From Saccharomycopsis fibuligera x Saccharomycopsis cf. fibuligera (lineage: Eukaryota > Ascomycota > Saccharomycetes > Ascoideales > Saccharomycopsidaceae), in assembly GCA_001936135.1 (NCBI GenBank), contig CP012817.1, positions 1,240,001-1,304,000 on the forward strand: DNA of 64,000 nt, in the 5' to 3' direction. The translations under genes and the position numbers were made by a program. Each line of letters begins with the position of its first letter. Positions within the stretch are counted from its first letter, which is position 1. A model generated the notes under the pieces. It had not been told where the DNA came from and did not search any database. It saw only the letters and a list, made by a program, of their open reading frames with translations. Below, in pieces: positions 44,268-56,600 of the stretch.

Positions 44268-44278
44268 CTGGCCAAGGC
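44268..44278 (+). promoter_or_regulatory. Candidate velvet (VosA-type) binding element
   Basis: The sequence CTGGCCAAGGC equals the 11-nt element reported for Aspergillus nidulans VosA, as I recall it. It lies 2.43 kb upstream of the velvet-domain gene. Its right half overlaps a perfect inverted repeat, AAGGCGT-TCGT-ACGCCTT (44274-44291), which offers a two-fold site for a dimer. An 11-mer match has roughly a 3% chance in a window this size counting both strands, so the context matters. Confidence 0.45.
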
Positions 44279-46481
44279 GTTCGTACGCCTTCAATAATAT
44301 GGGTTCGTATATAACAGATGTGTCCGGAAAATTTTCTCGCAGAATACATAGGCCAACCTGGGCGTTATCATCAACAGGAGTTCACATCTTTATGTGGAAA
44401 ACCTAATCTTAAGAAGTGAACAACAGTGTTTGCTCATAGAGTATTTTACGAAGGAGTTGTAATATATCCTCAATACTACTACGGCAGATACAAGTTGAGT
44501 TTTCTGAAATTCTTCGTCTTCTGTCTCCATCCGAGTTTAACAGAGCGCTTTAATCCTTCAAACAAAAACTCTATGATAAACAGATTCGAACAAATAATGC
44601 TGAAACATGATATGAAGGTTTATTTTAAAAGCAGCATATAAAGTCTAGAATCTTTTTGGTTTCACCTTTAGGCAATCGCCAGAGGATGATGCTTCCATTG
44701 GAAGCCGAGTGCACATTTTGATACAAAAAATAAAACCAAAAGTACGCTTCTGAGATACAAGCTTAAGAGTCTGACTTCAGCACCTAAAAACGGGCGAGAT
44801 TTTTTTTGTTTTCGAAATTTTGACTCTGTACATCCGTCGGGCGTGGAAACAAAATACGTTTAAGCGCTTTTTCGACGTCGGATTTTTATTTATCCTGCAA
44901 ATGTTTCCACTTTTGCCCATCTAAGTACATGTACTAGAAAAATGATTATAATTGCAGTACAACTTTTTTTTAGAACTGCTACTTGGGAAATGCTCTCGTG
45001 AAGAACAGGTGATGTTTTTCTAGATTCTTTTATCAGAAATCCGACTTAATTTGTAGCTGTACTTGTAGTTCCTGTTTTGGGACAAGAACCCAGCTAGGAC
45101 TTTTTTCCTGTCATGGAAAACAAGAAACTAAAAGCATAAACTGAGCACTATGAACAACAACTGAAAGTGAGAAAATATATTCCAATTTTCTTCGACACTT
45201 TGCTCATTTTTTTTATTTTTCTTAGAATGTTTCAATTATTAAGATGAAAAAGCTAATTCTTTGAAAAAATAACAGAATGTAAACGAAAATATCAAACCAC
45301 TACCATTATCACCGTCTTCTTCTGTAAATATAATTTGAAATAGTGAAAAGGCCAATTTGTGATGTTAAAGTAGTAATCAATAACGTTCATTAAAGATACT
45401 ACAAAGCAAAAATTTGCCATCTGATATTATCTAATTTCAAGTATCGTAGTTGAAAACGTTCTTAGAACCTTTCCCTTTGGTTTTGCTTTGTTAATCTGGC
45501 CACTAAATCTTTTACAACTTTCTTGTTTAAAGGCAAGCGCGCTAGTGGCTGACTGTAGTAGCTGCTATGCATGTAGAGTCGGCCTGCCCTTCTCCCATAT
45601 AGGAATGGCTGGCAAAGCACGCAATTTGTTTGGGTCTCATACTGAATAACAAAGATCTTCTTATTTGATATAATAGTCCCAGCGGCAGAATCATTTTTAG
45701 CAGAAAGAAATGTATGCAATCAACATTAGATGGTAAATTTTGCTGCTTTTGAATAATACTGTTTTTGATTACTCGGTCTTGCAGTATGAATTAAGACGAC
45801 ATAGATATAGTTTAATCGCAACGCAGTAATAAGTGGCATGCATCAAGGCGTTCAGCTTAAAGCCCATCGCCTTTTTCCTGTATCATGCATGATACGGATT
45901 TGGCTGCATTTCAGTTCTCTATGAACATGTACAAACAACTGACTGCATTTATTTGCATGTGGCAAAGAAGATTACTTTTATGTAGGAGAATGTGAGGTAG
46001 AGTATTCATATGTATACGCACCTATTGAAGCAGCAGCGGTTACATATTTCTGCTTATTGTGCATACACAGACATTAAACAACTAGGCCCTCAGCTGATCA
46101 TAGAACTAGCATCTGCAACATTGTCCTTACTGTTTTCTGATGTACAGTGAACAGCATACAGTGCGCTTTAATTTAGTATGCAAAGAAAAATGCATAAGGG
46201 CAGATTGAGTTGACAAGCAGCAAACATCCCCATCCTGGATTAGCAGCAACGCAATGCGATGCTAACACAACTTTCCTTTAAATCTTGAGTGCTTCTTTGA
46301 GAGATCGACAGCCAGACGCACTGCAAACCTTACTTCTACACCAGCAAACATTAAAAAAAATGCAAAATTCCCAGATCCTGCTTCTGTCTCGTCTCTATTC
46401 ATTTATTATGGTGCTATGGATTGCGCGCCTGTGTGTATCCATATATAAGTAATGCCATCCCTGCCGTATTTTCTTCAAAAA

Positions 46482-46487
46482 TATAAA
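46482..46487 (+). promoter_or_regulatory. Probable TATA box of the velvet gene
   Basis: TATAAA in the context ATATAAAGGC, 222 nt upstream of the ATG. A second TATATAA lies about 40 nt further upstream. The intervening leader is pyrimidine-rich. Confidence 0.5.
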
Positions 46488-46708
46488 GGCTTTGTTGCTC
46501 TTTTTCAAAGCTAACTATCGGTTGAACTTGTTAGCAATTTATTAACACTTCTTTTTGATAAACAACTGAGTTCTATTTTATATATCTTTCAAATTACTAC
46601 TTTTTTTATTTCTGCAGTGGTTGCTTTATTTTTCCGATATTTGTCTCACTTTCGTCACTTTTAGTACCTGTCGACACAAAACACTTCAAAAATAGCCCGA
46701 AAGCTAAA

Positions 46709-48535
46709 ATGTCTAAATCCAGTCTTTCTTTCATACTCGATGGTGAAGCTGAACTGAATAAAAGCACTCAGCGAGTTCAAGGAAACAAAGCATTAAATGA
46801 GCGTACCCAACCAAAAGTATCTTTGTCGTTGCTACAACAGCCGGTTCATTCCAAAGTTACTCCAAGATCCCACTATAATAACAGAATACTGGCACCATTG
46901 TCTGAGCATCGTCCTATTCATCCTCCTCCTGTCTTAAAATTGGTGATTGATGACTTCGAGCCAAGTAATGATCAAGATATTACCAACCAAAATAACAAAG
47001 ATTTGAAACAGGACCAACACAAATTTAGTGGAAACCAAATGGATGATAGCAATTTTGAGACGAGAAAAGTGTTGGAAATGCTTAGCAATAAACGTCCATT
47101 GCCTAAAAGTGCCCACTACTCAACATTTTTTGTCACTGCTGATATCGTGGACACTGACGAAAATAACCCAAATGACAGTGAAGGTTTTAGTACTTCAGAT
47201 GAAAGATCTTCAAAGACCAAAAGCTCCATTCTTCTCTTCGAGAACGACACACTCAGCGGATCCAAAGTTAGTAGTGGTATGCACATCAAGCTTCCGCTCA
47301 ATAACAGTAATGCTAACAAAGCTACTACCAGAACTAATAAAGGACTTAAAGGCGTTGATGGGAAAAGAGATGCTAATAAACGCTCCTATGATCATTCAAT
47401 TTGCTTTGTTTTTGGTGACATCTCCGTGAGAAAGCTCGGAAAATTCAGATTGTTGTTCAAGTTATATGAATTTAAGAATTACAAGATTGAATTCAAGGAT
47501 CAAATTTTGAGTGATGTTTTCACAGTTTACAGTCAGAAAAAGTTTCCAGGTGCCATTCCGTCGACTCCACTTACCAAATTTTTGTACAAACATGGGGCAA
47601 GAATTAGACAGAGGAAATCTAAAGCAGAACTTACTGGAAATAGCACGCCAACGTCTGCCGATGGTGTTGTGAATGGAACTTCAACTGATGGGACTACAAC
47701 TTTGGAGGGCACGGATGAAAGTAGTGATGAAAATAACAAAGTCAACGACAAAAAGAGAAGTTTTAGCTTTACTAATTCCGAAGTTATTAATACGGGCAAT
47801 ACTAGTAATCATGCTAACATGATTCCTCTGAACAAAAGATTTTTTTCCAATTCTCATTATAATTTTGTCAACAGAATCTCCCCAATTCCTTTTCAAACTG
47901 CTTCGCCATTGCCTTCACCAATCAACCCTACTAGTGGTAATAGCAGCCACTATTCACCTCCAGTGTCACCAGTATTCCCATATTACATGGGTTCCAATTC
48001 CAGCAGTGCATACACCAGTCCCGGAAGTATTCAGCTTGTTTCACCGCTAAATACTACTTTTACTTCAAGAAATGTTAATGCTGGTCCTGGATATCCACCA
48101 ACGAATTACAATTACTTTCAAAAACCCGTCGCTGCCCCATACAACCAGAAGTATAGTCTTGCTGAACCTAGTGCTGGTAACAATCAATGTTACAAGGATA
48201 GTGTCGAATCAAGTATGGTAACGGTGGGCTACCGCCAACCTATTCCGTTTTTGAATCCACCTCCCAAGATACGCCCATCTCGGTCTGAAGGTAATAATAG
48301 CATTAGGATTGGCAGCAGTAATGAGATACAAGAGAACAATAGAGTCAGGCTTCCTGGAATTTCATCTATCTACAAATTCTCTAATAATGAAGGTAGCAAC
48401 GGGCATGCAGTTAGCGGTAGCGATGCTGTATCTACTAATGTGTCATCAAGCACTGCAGATCGCGGATTTTCCCACAGAAATGACGACCGGAAGGTGAAGT
48501 TACCATCCTTGACTGGGTTGAATTTACTTTACTGA
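46709..48535 (+). CDS. Velvet-domain transcription factor (VosA/VelB/Ryp2-like)
   Basis: This is a 608-residue protein with an interrupted velvet domain at about residues 71-301. The blocks in order are HPPPVLKLVIDD (71-82, the family's PPPxVQLxVxD), YSTFFVTADIVDTDE (137-151), ICFVFGDISVRKLGKFRLLF (231-250) followed by KLYEF, and ILSDVFTVYSQKKFPG (266-281) with STPLTKFLYKHGARIRQRK to 303. The last two blocks match VosA/VelB almost position for position. Velvet domains adopt an NF-kB-like fold, bind DNA as dimers and control sporulation, dimorphism and secondary metabolism. Compared with the compact family domain there are inserts at 83-135 and 152-228. Residues 310-608 are Asn/Ser/Pro/Tyr-rich, prion-like, with many Ser-Pro sites. 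The three in-frame CTG codons I noticed all lie outside the conserved blocks. Confidence 0.9.
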   Translation: MSKSSLSFILDGEAELNKSTQRVQGNKALNERTQPKVSLSLLQQPVHSKVTPRSHYNNRILAPLSEHRPIHPPPVLKLVIDDFEPSNDQDITNQNNKDLKQDQHKFSGNQMDDSNFETRKVLEMLSNKRPLPKSAHYSTFFVTADIVDTDENNPNDSEGFSTSDERSSKTKSSILLFENDTLSGSKVSSGMHIKLPLNNSNANKATTRTNKGLKGVDGKRDANKRSYDHSICFVFGDISVRKLGKFRLLFKLYEFKNYKIEFKDQILSDVFTVYSQKKFPGAIPSTPLTKFLYKHGARIRQRKSKAELTGNSTPTSADGVVNGTSTDGTTTLEGTDESSDENNKVNDKKRSFSFTNSEVINTGNTSNHANMIPLNKRFFSNSHYNFVNRISPIPFQTASPLPSPINPTSGNSSHYSPPVSPVFPYYMGSNSSSAYTSPGSIQLVSPLNTTFTSRNVNAGPGYPPTNYNYFQKPVAAPYNQKYSLAEPSAGNNQCYKDSVESSMVTVGYRQPIPFLNPPPKIRPSRSEGNNSIRIGSSNEIQENNRVRLPGISSIYKFSNNEGSNGHAVSGSDAVSTNVSSSTADRGFSHRNDDRKVKLPSLTGLNLLY

Positions 48536-50866
48536 TCATCTCAACGTTTAAATGTTTACTCATCAACTTCATTTTCTTGTTTTTTTGTTTGTTTTGTTTT
48601 TTGATATCTGTTTTAATGCTTGTCTTGATTTACGTTGTTTTGATTTTAGCTTCAGTTCTTTGCTCTATAACCTCGGATACATTATTTACCATGTTTCTTA
48701 TTTACGTTTGGATTTTTTTTGACGGTGCTTTTTTCACTAATCTACTTTTTTTGCTTTGTTTGTTTTAGTCTTTTCCCCATTGTAACATAATACATTTCTT
48801 TTCATCAAATTAATGCATGGCTTTAATGGCTAATTTTTTCTTTATCCTTTTTTCAATCTGAAGATCTAGCTTATCTAATCATTTTCTATAAGTAGTTCTT
48901 ATGTCTTAGTACAATAGGTTTAAAATAACGTTCATTCTTCATATTTTGCTCAACGTATTGGTCAGTAATATAGAACTATGTAAAATTAGTAAAATTAAGT
49001 AACTGAACAGCAAAAAATGTTTTTAGCTAGCAAAATCTTTCTGTTTAATTAATGGCTTCATTTCATGTAACATTACAGCACACTGAATTCAAATGAAAGA
49101 TAAATGAAACAGTGGATTAAAGGTATTAAGGAGATACGAAAAGCAATTAACAACAGAACAGCGAAAAAGGATACTAGTAAAAGTATGCCTTCCCAAAAAA
49201 CGGCCAAGCAAGCAATAGAAGGTATCGTGTGAAACTTTCGGAAATTCGACCAGCACTTTGGCGAGCAGCAATTGTGAAAACCACAAAATTCTACCAGTTG
49301 TGAACCTTACAACGATTGTCCAGAATGTGACATTCATATCATAATATTTTGAGAAATACGAGATGTTCACCAAAAATGGAGCACTGCTGTTTCACATCAA
49401 CTTTTTAGTGCAGAACAGACAATCGTTGCTTCCTGAAAGCCATAATAAGAACCGATTACCGGAAAAGTACACTGCGGGTCTCTGGGATAAGATCCGTTCG
49501 TAACAAATACAAGCATGTACTGACGAAAGGCATAAGCTAATATCTGTTTCTTATTTCCTTCAAATGCAGCACTCAAAATTTGGGTGAAAGGGCGGTACAC
49601 GACCTTTACTTAACAAAGTAATATGAGGAAGACATTAGCCCAATATAATAAATAGTACTTACTCTTCGACTCATAGGTAAGCCGCAGCTCAAGACAAAAA
49701 AAAATTAAAATACGTAAGTCCAGGAAATTCCAAGCTATGCAGTATGTTGCATTTGCTGCATCCTTGACGCACAGAATGACGCAAGGCAGTTATTGCAAAT
49801 TGATGCTGTTCTTGTCAAACGACGATTCTTTAACGAATCTTGATAGAACTAAGTGTGTGGATGCACTGCAAATATCTAAAATAGTCATCATTGAGACTGA
49901 GATAGGTGATAATGAAACGAGAATATTTGCCTGGAAAGCTAAAAAACAATTACGAAAACACACACGTCTTAAACACTAATATCAGCAACATCTTTGATTG
50001 ATAAAAATGAAAGTTATGCTAAAACTTTTTGAAAGTTGTAACAGGTAGGCGTCTTATTCTAGCTTTGGTTATGGTGCTTTAAATTGCAAACATAGTACTA
50101 GTGGAATACATGTTCTTCAGTCTTTAAACTCGCTTCACCATATCTAGTTATTGATATTGCAATAATCGGCACCAAGTACGTGGGAAGCGTAAGTATTTAT
50201 ATCCATATCACTTTAGGACACTCTGCATTTAGGAAAAGTGAAAGAAAGTATGCAGGGTGCTTGTATATCATCAAGCTTATCGTTATATCAGTCTTTGTTT
50301 CATAATTATACTGATATTCCTTATCTAAATTTTGCGTGAGTATATTCGCCAAGAAAGTGCCAATAATGGAACCAACTATGGTGCATTATCTGGTAGGAAT
50401 TTTGAACCATGTTTCACTTTTTGATAAATTAAAAACATATATATTTTTTAAACATAATTTAAGACCAAGTATTGGGTTCTGACATAATCATTAGTAAATA
50501 CTACATGGCACAAATATGAGACAAAAAAATAATTATATTTCAAAGATGTTACTGTTTGCTGGTAGCTGTCCAAATAGGAGATCTGATTCGTTAAAAATTT
50601 TTATGGTGGTATGAACTGACTCTTTGAAGATATTTGGTATTTTATATGCTAGCTCTGAAAGTCTCTATACGAGCGTAAAAAAAAATAAATAAAGACGCAG
50701 AAAAGCAATAGAAATAAACATATAGCTTAAAAGCTAATATTAAAACGATACAAAAACGCAGTTTCTGTTTGCTGCAATTACAGATCTGATAATAATACGC
50801 TTATGTTTTCTCGCTTGTATGGGTATCAGTCACTCGTTATTGCCAATATTATGAATACATCACAGG

Positions 50867-50869
<3 letters not shown>

Positions 50870-50900
<31 letters not shown>
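50870..50900 (+). repeat. T31 homopolymer
   Basis: 31 consecutive T in gene-free DNA. Confidence 0.95.
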
Positions 50901-50905
<5 letters not shown>

Positions 50906-51299
50906 TGTTTCTTTTTCTAAACCTGTTAAACACTAGTCAAGAGGCTTATTTTGTTTCTACTTCTAACATTTTCAAAGTAATATCGGCTGGCTTGATTTTT
51001 GGAAGGGTGTTAAATGGTTATTGTGTAAGCATATCTCAGAACTGTAGATAAGAGAGTTACATTTAAAAGGTCATATATGTTGGTGCCTTAAAGCTTAAAT
51101 ACTACACTTATAATGTCTTTTTTTTTCAGAACTACGTTATTTTCAAAATACTTTCAATAATTATCATATGCTACGAAGCAATATGTTGAACGATTATATC
51201 AAATAGCTGCAGGAAAAATCAATGTTACAGTTATTGGGGGTAGAAAAAAATTACAACCTTGAATTCAGCAAATATCTATATACATTACGATATGTTTAC

Positions 51300-51303
<4 letters not shown>

Positions 51304-51341
<38 letters not shown>
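51304..51341 (+). repeat. A38 homopolymer
   Basis: 38 consecutive A, about 400 nt from the T31 tract and in the opposite sense. Confidence 0.95.
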
Positions 51342-51342
<1 letters not shown>

Positions 51343-53198
51343 AGGTTTTATTCCGCATCAGTTGCTTGCCCATTTTGACAAATACTAACGGATAAATAGC
51401 TCAAAAAATGTATACATGCAATATAGCTTGACTGCATATATTATACGCATAAAATCACGTTAAAGTATGCATGTATGTGCAGAGACAAAAAAAAACTAAT
51501 TCAACAAAATTAGAAGCACCAGAAAAAACCGTACAGCATCAATAAACCAACGCTCACATTTTCGAAGAACCAATTATATCATACATACCTTCGTGAGCGT
51601 TTTGCGTCGAACAGCGCATTTAAAGTATTTAACTTCACAAAAAGCAAACAAAAGATGATTTCAACTGCTGTTCGTATGTGTCTGACTTTTATCAGTAGCC
51701 TTTTCAAGTTGAGAGCACCTACTCTTGAATAAATAGCTGCTTCTTCCTTTCGCGAAGTTTATAGAGGTAGCTTCAAACTCGCTGAGCACATAGTAGCCTA
51801 AAGCAGCTGGAAACTTTATTTCGTGAAAATCTGATATATCTCAGCTAGCAAACTTTTTTCATAAACGCAAGGGAACAATAGCATACTCTTTTTGTTAAAC
51901 ACAAAGCTGCTCGCCGCATCGTAGCATCAACAAAACATGTATGTCCGTAATCAGAGGTTGGTCCGAAAACAAATTCCGGACAACCAATACATAGCACAGA
52001 CTGAAAGTGTCTATTATGGTCACTATATCTTGTGACCAGAAAAAGAGCGCAGCGAAAATTGATTGACATCAAAAATATACAGTCTTTTAAATTAATTAAC
52101 ATCCGTTAAGGCTTTTTTCAGGAATATTGGGACCTAACAATTTGGTGTACTTCAAGTTACGAACAAAACTTGTCTGATTGTTAAGGCGCTGTGCTGACAT
52201 CATTTATCAATCACTTGTTTAGGTCGTCATATAAAACCATGTCAGTCTCTAAAAGAAACAAAAAAGTACACAAATATACTAGATTGTGGTCTGATATGGT
52301 TTGTATTTGAGGTTAAGCACGCTTTGAAGGTAAAGGAAACAGAAAATCCAACAAAAATATAGATGAGAGAAAGCAGGCGTAGCTACGTAATCCATCTTGC
52401 ATAACATGAGATTCTACAAAGTGTACCCGCATGTGAGGCCAGTCTCTATAATCAACATGTTGCAGACATTTTAACTCACTTCTGACTATAACTGGCGCAG
52501 AAGTAAAGAAACGCTTAGTTGTATATGAAACAATAGCGACAATATACTAAAACCTATATTAATAATAGAATGGAGGCCAATAGATGCACTCTGGCAATAG
52601 TGTAGTTTAAAAGAAAAACATACGTATTTAGATTGCTTCAGATTCAAAAACCTTATTTAAATTATTCAACTTTATGGGCTTAGTAGTAACGCATCTTTTC
52701 TGTGGTTCTAGCTCTTAGGCAGTAACAAAAATACATGCACAACAAATGTATTGTTCTGCTGCGAATGACCAGCCTGTGAAGATTCCCGGCCATGTAGCTC
52801 TGGTACTATTGAACGAAAATTTAATAGACAAAATGCAGTTCTTTGTAGTCTTTTCTTAGCTCTTTACGCTAATTTTTGGAAATTGATGATCATCATACCC
52901 AGGAATACGAATACGTGCCGTTAAGCCACTAATGACTACTATGCAACAACGACGAAATAGAAATTATCAAAAAGAAGATATAGCAAAAAAAACACAGAAA
53001 ACCTTATTTTCTGTTGAACATATGCACCAGGACTTCGCACCAGGAGCAAAATTCTTTTGAATTTACCATTTTGCATGCCTGATGACTTTCACACTTACAC
53101 AAAACTTTGTTAATCGAACAGTCACAATAAATATGTACACGTTAATGCTAATATCGTACATTCATTCTTGAAGCCAATATGTCTCTTAGATTCATACA

Positions 53199-53696
53199 TC
53201 ATTTAGAATGCAGTTCATTGTCAAACATTGCTGAGTAGATGAGTTTTTTATCTTCACTAGTTAACTTCACAGCTTTCGATTTAGCCACGGAATCTGCAAA
53301 GCTAGACATCTCTTTTTTTACTTCACTATTGAAAATCAATTTGATAGTTTGACTAAACGTCCATTTAGGGCCATCCTGGCCTACTTCTGCGGACAAACCA
53401 TGCTTTCTTAGCACAGACTTGAGAGTATAAAATCTTTGATAAACTTCTTTATCTTGCTCCAACTTTGTCATTAAATTTTCAACTAACTTATTAGCAATTA
53501 TACGCGGTTGTGCAGTAGATTGTTTAGCATCCTTACTGTATGGTCGAAGCATTATCAATCTTCTATAAGACGCCTGATGATTGAACAATTTTGTCACTAC
53601 CGCGGCACTGGAATCATAAGGATAAGACGATAGGCGTTTTGCATGACAGACCGCTTGATATTTGCGAGTATTGATACTCGCATATCTGCTTGCCAT
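53199..53696 (-). CDS. Small probable mitochondrial protein, unknown function
   Basis: A 165-residue protein from the first in-frame ATG at 53696 (MASRYASINTRKYQ). The N-terminal 70 residues are rich in Arg, Lys, Ser and Tyr with almost no acidic residues, ending RRLIMLRPYSKDAK, which looks like a cleavable mitochondrial presequence. The rest is helical and charged: KLVENLMTKLEQDKEVYQRF, LKSVLRKHGLSAEVGQDGPKW, FSQTIKLIFNSEVKKEMSSF and a C-terminal LTSEDKKLIYSAMFDNE. I do not recognise the family. The frame stays open to a stop at 53819 without another ATG, so a non-AUG start or an upstream exon is possible. It sits alone in a 13-kb gene-poor stretch. Confidence 0.68.
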   Translation of the reverse strand: MASRYASINTRKYQAVCHAKRLSSYPYDSSAAVVTKLFNHQASYRRLIMLRPYSKDAKQSTAQPRIIANKLVENLMTKLEQDKEVYQRFYTLKSVLRKHGLSAEVGQDGPKWTFSQTIKLIFNSEVKKEMSSFADSVAKSKAVKLTSEDKKLIYSAMFDNELHSK

Positions 53697-56600
53697 ATTA
53701 GCTTGAGTCAATGACGAAAGTTTTGCAAAATTGCAATGATGAATGAGCTTTATTCTTGAAATTCCAGCAGCTAATGGTGTCTTTGGCTTCAAATGCACCA
53801 GTATATGTCTTTGAGATTATCGAAATAGATGGTCTGTATGTGCTATAGAGGTTGTCCTGTCACGAGTACTATAAAATTTTACTCTTTACTTTTCTAACAG
53901 ATCTTGTTGATTTATCTCATCACATGATCTGATACTTGAAAAAAATGCATTTTGCAATACCACTATTTGGTGCAAGTGAATGCCGGTTTGCTCTAACGCG
54001 CCTCAGCCAGCATTATGCACTATGCGATCGATACATATGCATATGGGCACATATAAGTACACATTCTTTTTGAACTTTGGAAGCACAGAAGATCAAGAGT
54101 AAAGTTGCAGCTTGAAGGCAGGTTAAAAGTGCTAAGAGTGATTGCATCAAATAGATTAAGCTAATTACTTTAAGTCCGTTTTCTACTCGTTTATAATTCC
54201 AGTTTTGTGCATGGTGCCCTTCAGTCTAGAATGATGTTGGATGCAACAATCATTAGCCTAAAGATAGAGAAAACTTTAAATTGCTAATAAATTTTTCAAA
54301 GAAACTATTCTTTTGTCGAAAAAAAAATTTAAAGCAGCAGTTATTCTATAACAAATTTTACAGATGTAGAAACAAATTAGGTTAAGTATAACATGGCACA
54401 TATTATATATATAGTCAGTTATGGAGCTGAAACTCACAGATGATTTGTTTGTTTATATACACTCTGCCGCAAAACATATAACCACTGTCCATAATTTATT
54501 GATTATTATTGATCTGTTTCAAAAATACGTATAAAGGCTGAGAACAGTGATTTCAACAAGATGCACATACGTAGGTAAGGTTGCGAAAATAAAAGCTATG
54601 TTAATTTATTTTCATTAAACTGCATGTTAAGCTATAAAACTCAAATCTGTTAGCACAAAGCTATCGACAATGCGTTAGCCTAGGACAGAAAAAGATTGTT
54701 ACACCACTTCAGAATTGTTTTTTTATAAACTGTGATTTTAGCCTAACGAGATTTGGTTGAGTTATGGTGGCGAAACGGGAGCATAGAGTAAATGAAACTT
54801 TTACTGTTTTGTTAACCCATGTCCATTGCCAATAACTTATTGTTAAATGACACAAATGGGTCATACACGTTGTGCTTCGTTTGTCTTTAACTTTTGTGAA
54901 GCAGGAACATGTCGGCTCTCCACACAGGGTTTAGCGTTGTGTGACCCTAAACTGACTATTTGAAAATTGTTAGAAGTGTACCAAACCTTTTTCTAGGTTA
55001 GACAGTAAATAGAATAGCAATTTTCTATCAATTCCGTTAATGTTTTAACCCTGCGTACCCCAAGGTTGAGGCTCGCTTTTCATTAACGCGCACTTCTCAT
55101 GTGGTATAATTATCCAGGGTGTTAGGGTCAGGTTTTGTAGTAGCTTTGCATTATCATGCAGAAACAGGTACTTGCGAAAATTTATTTTGTTGTTTTTGAA
55201 CTGATTTTTTCGATTCGAGAAAATCTGTGTACCCAACTTCAAACAGCAATTATGGTGTTTTGCTCACATGCGTGCCAATTTAGAGTGCTTCATCATAAAT
55301 AATAAAAAAATACTTAACCTTTTGTTTTTTTGCTAAGGCTGGCGAGTATTTACAAAGCTGCCCTTTTATAATGAGCGACTAATGAAATGGCAACCAACTA
55401 ATACCATTGCTGCACTAAAACTATTCTTTGGATACGAGACCTTCACAATTTTTCTCCTATAGTTTTTAGCAGATTAGATTTCTCTCTTTAGCAGAAAAAG
55501 GTAATACACCCGTAAAAAGAAAATTAAGCACTGGTACGAATTATTTTTCGACCCGTGTCTCGATCAACGGTGCTCGCTGATGTGTTTCCGCCAGAGTCAG
55601 CTAGTCTTTTTCGTTTCGTTTGTAGTTGAGTTTGATTACTTGGTAACTGCCAGTGAAGCTCAGACATAGTATTACTAAATATCGATCTGCGGGATTAAAA
55701 CTCAAAATTCTAATTTTGCGGTCGAAGCCGCAAAATTAAACAAATGTGATTACCGTCATACACCGGCCTGCAAAATATTGATGTCAAGCTTCTGGATTAA
55801 GGTATTATTTGAAGAGCAGAAAAAAAGTAGTTAGGGCCTATTATTGGGCAACAAAGATGTATTCGTTGATGCGTAACGCACAAGAAAAACAAGTATATTA
55901 TTAAACGCATAATACGTTACATGTAGCAATTAAGTGGTTGCTCTCAAATCAATCGCGGCTTTTGAAAATTGTCATACTTGATGCAGGCGCTGCTAGTTTA
56001 TGATCTAATGCCTAATGCCGATGTGTTGCAGGATAAAATCAAGTATATTAAGTTTAAATTAATTTTATTCTTTCTTTTCCCGAAACTCGAGCGTAGTTAT
56101 AAGTTGAAAGTTACCCTCGAAGATTATAAAAAAAATGTATACAAAATTCAATCTTCTGCAGCATTATTTTTTCTTTCTTACGCGCTTGTAAACCTCTCTT
56201 TAGCTTACAGCAAAAACTTTCCGTAACAGCGCTCCTTCTTAGATGCGTCATCAATAGACTCAACTAAATTTTAAGCCACAAGAAAAAGGTCTACTCGTAC
56301 CTTTAAGATGTGTATTTTTTTGTACCAGGGGTTACGTGTCTAGTATTCATGAAGACGCTATCTTTATAATCTTCCGCGCCCCGCAGTGATCAAAATAAAC
56401 CATTTGCTAAAACCTGCTCGGTGTGGTTAATGTCTATCTCATAAACAACTGTAGCTGTAAAAAGGGGAACGCAAATTTTTGTAATTTTGAAAAACTTTAA
56501 TAGTTAACAACGTGGTCAACATCTTCAAGTTCCTCTTGTGTTATGACAAAACTCTGACAATGCTCTACTTTTACTGGCACGTACTAATTTGGGAAGTTAT

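Larger units (their letters stand above)
41539..46708. other. Long intergenic region upstream of the velvet-domain gene, 5.2 kb
   Basis: No supported gene was found: small open frames such as 41578-41805 and 44426-44641 have no family features. It contains an AAAGAAAACAAAG-type period of about 19 nt at 43676-43735, the VosA-like element with dyad at 44268-44291, and TATA boxes close to the gene. Its length suggests a large regulatory region or long untranslated leader of the velvet gene. Confidence 0.6.
48536..53198. other. Gene-free region, 4.7 kb
   Basis: AT-rich sequence downstream of the velvet gene with T31 (50870-50900) and A38 (51304-51341) tracts. Small open frames (for example 49737-49979, 80 codons with ATG) show no family features. 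No RNA gene was recognised. Confidence 0.6.

Noticed and set aside
44241-44310. tRNA-like signals: an A-box-like TGGCCAAGG and GGTTCG further on
   Set aside because: Stems do not close: there is no seven-base acceptor stem, the T arm fails to pair, and the spacing is wrong. The A-box similarity is part of the VosA-like element.
49737-49979. Open frame of 80 codons with ATG
   Set aside because: Within chance expectation for AT-rich DNA of this length, with no homology pattern seen. Only transcript or conservation data could rescue it.
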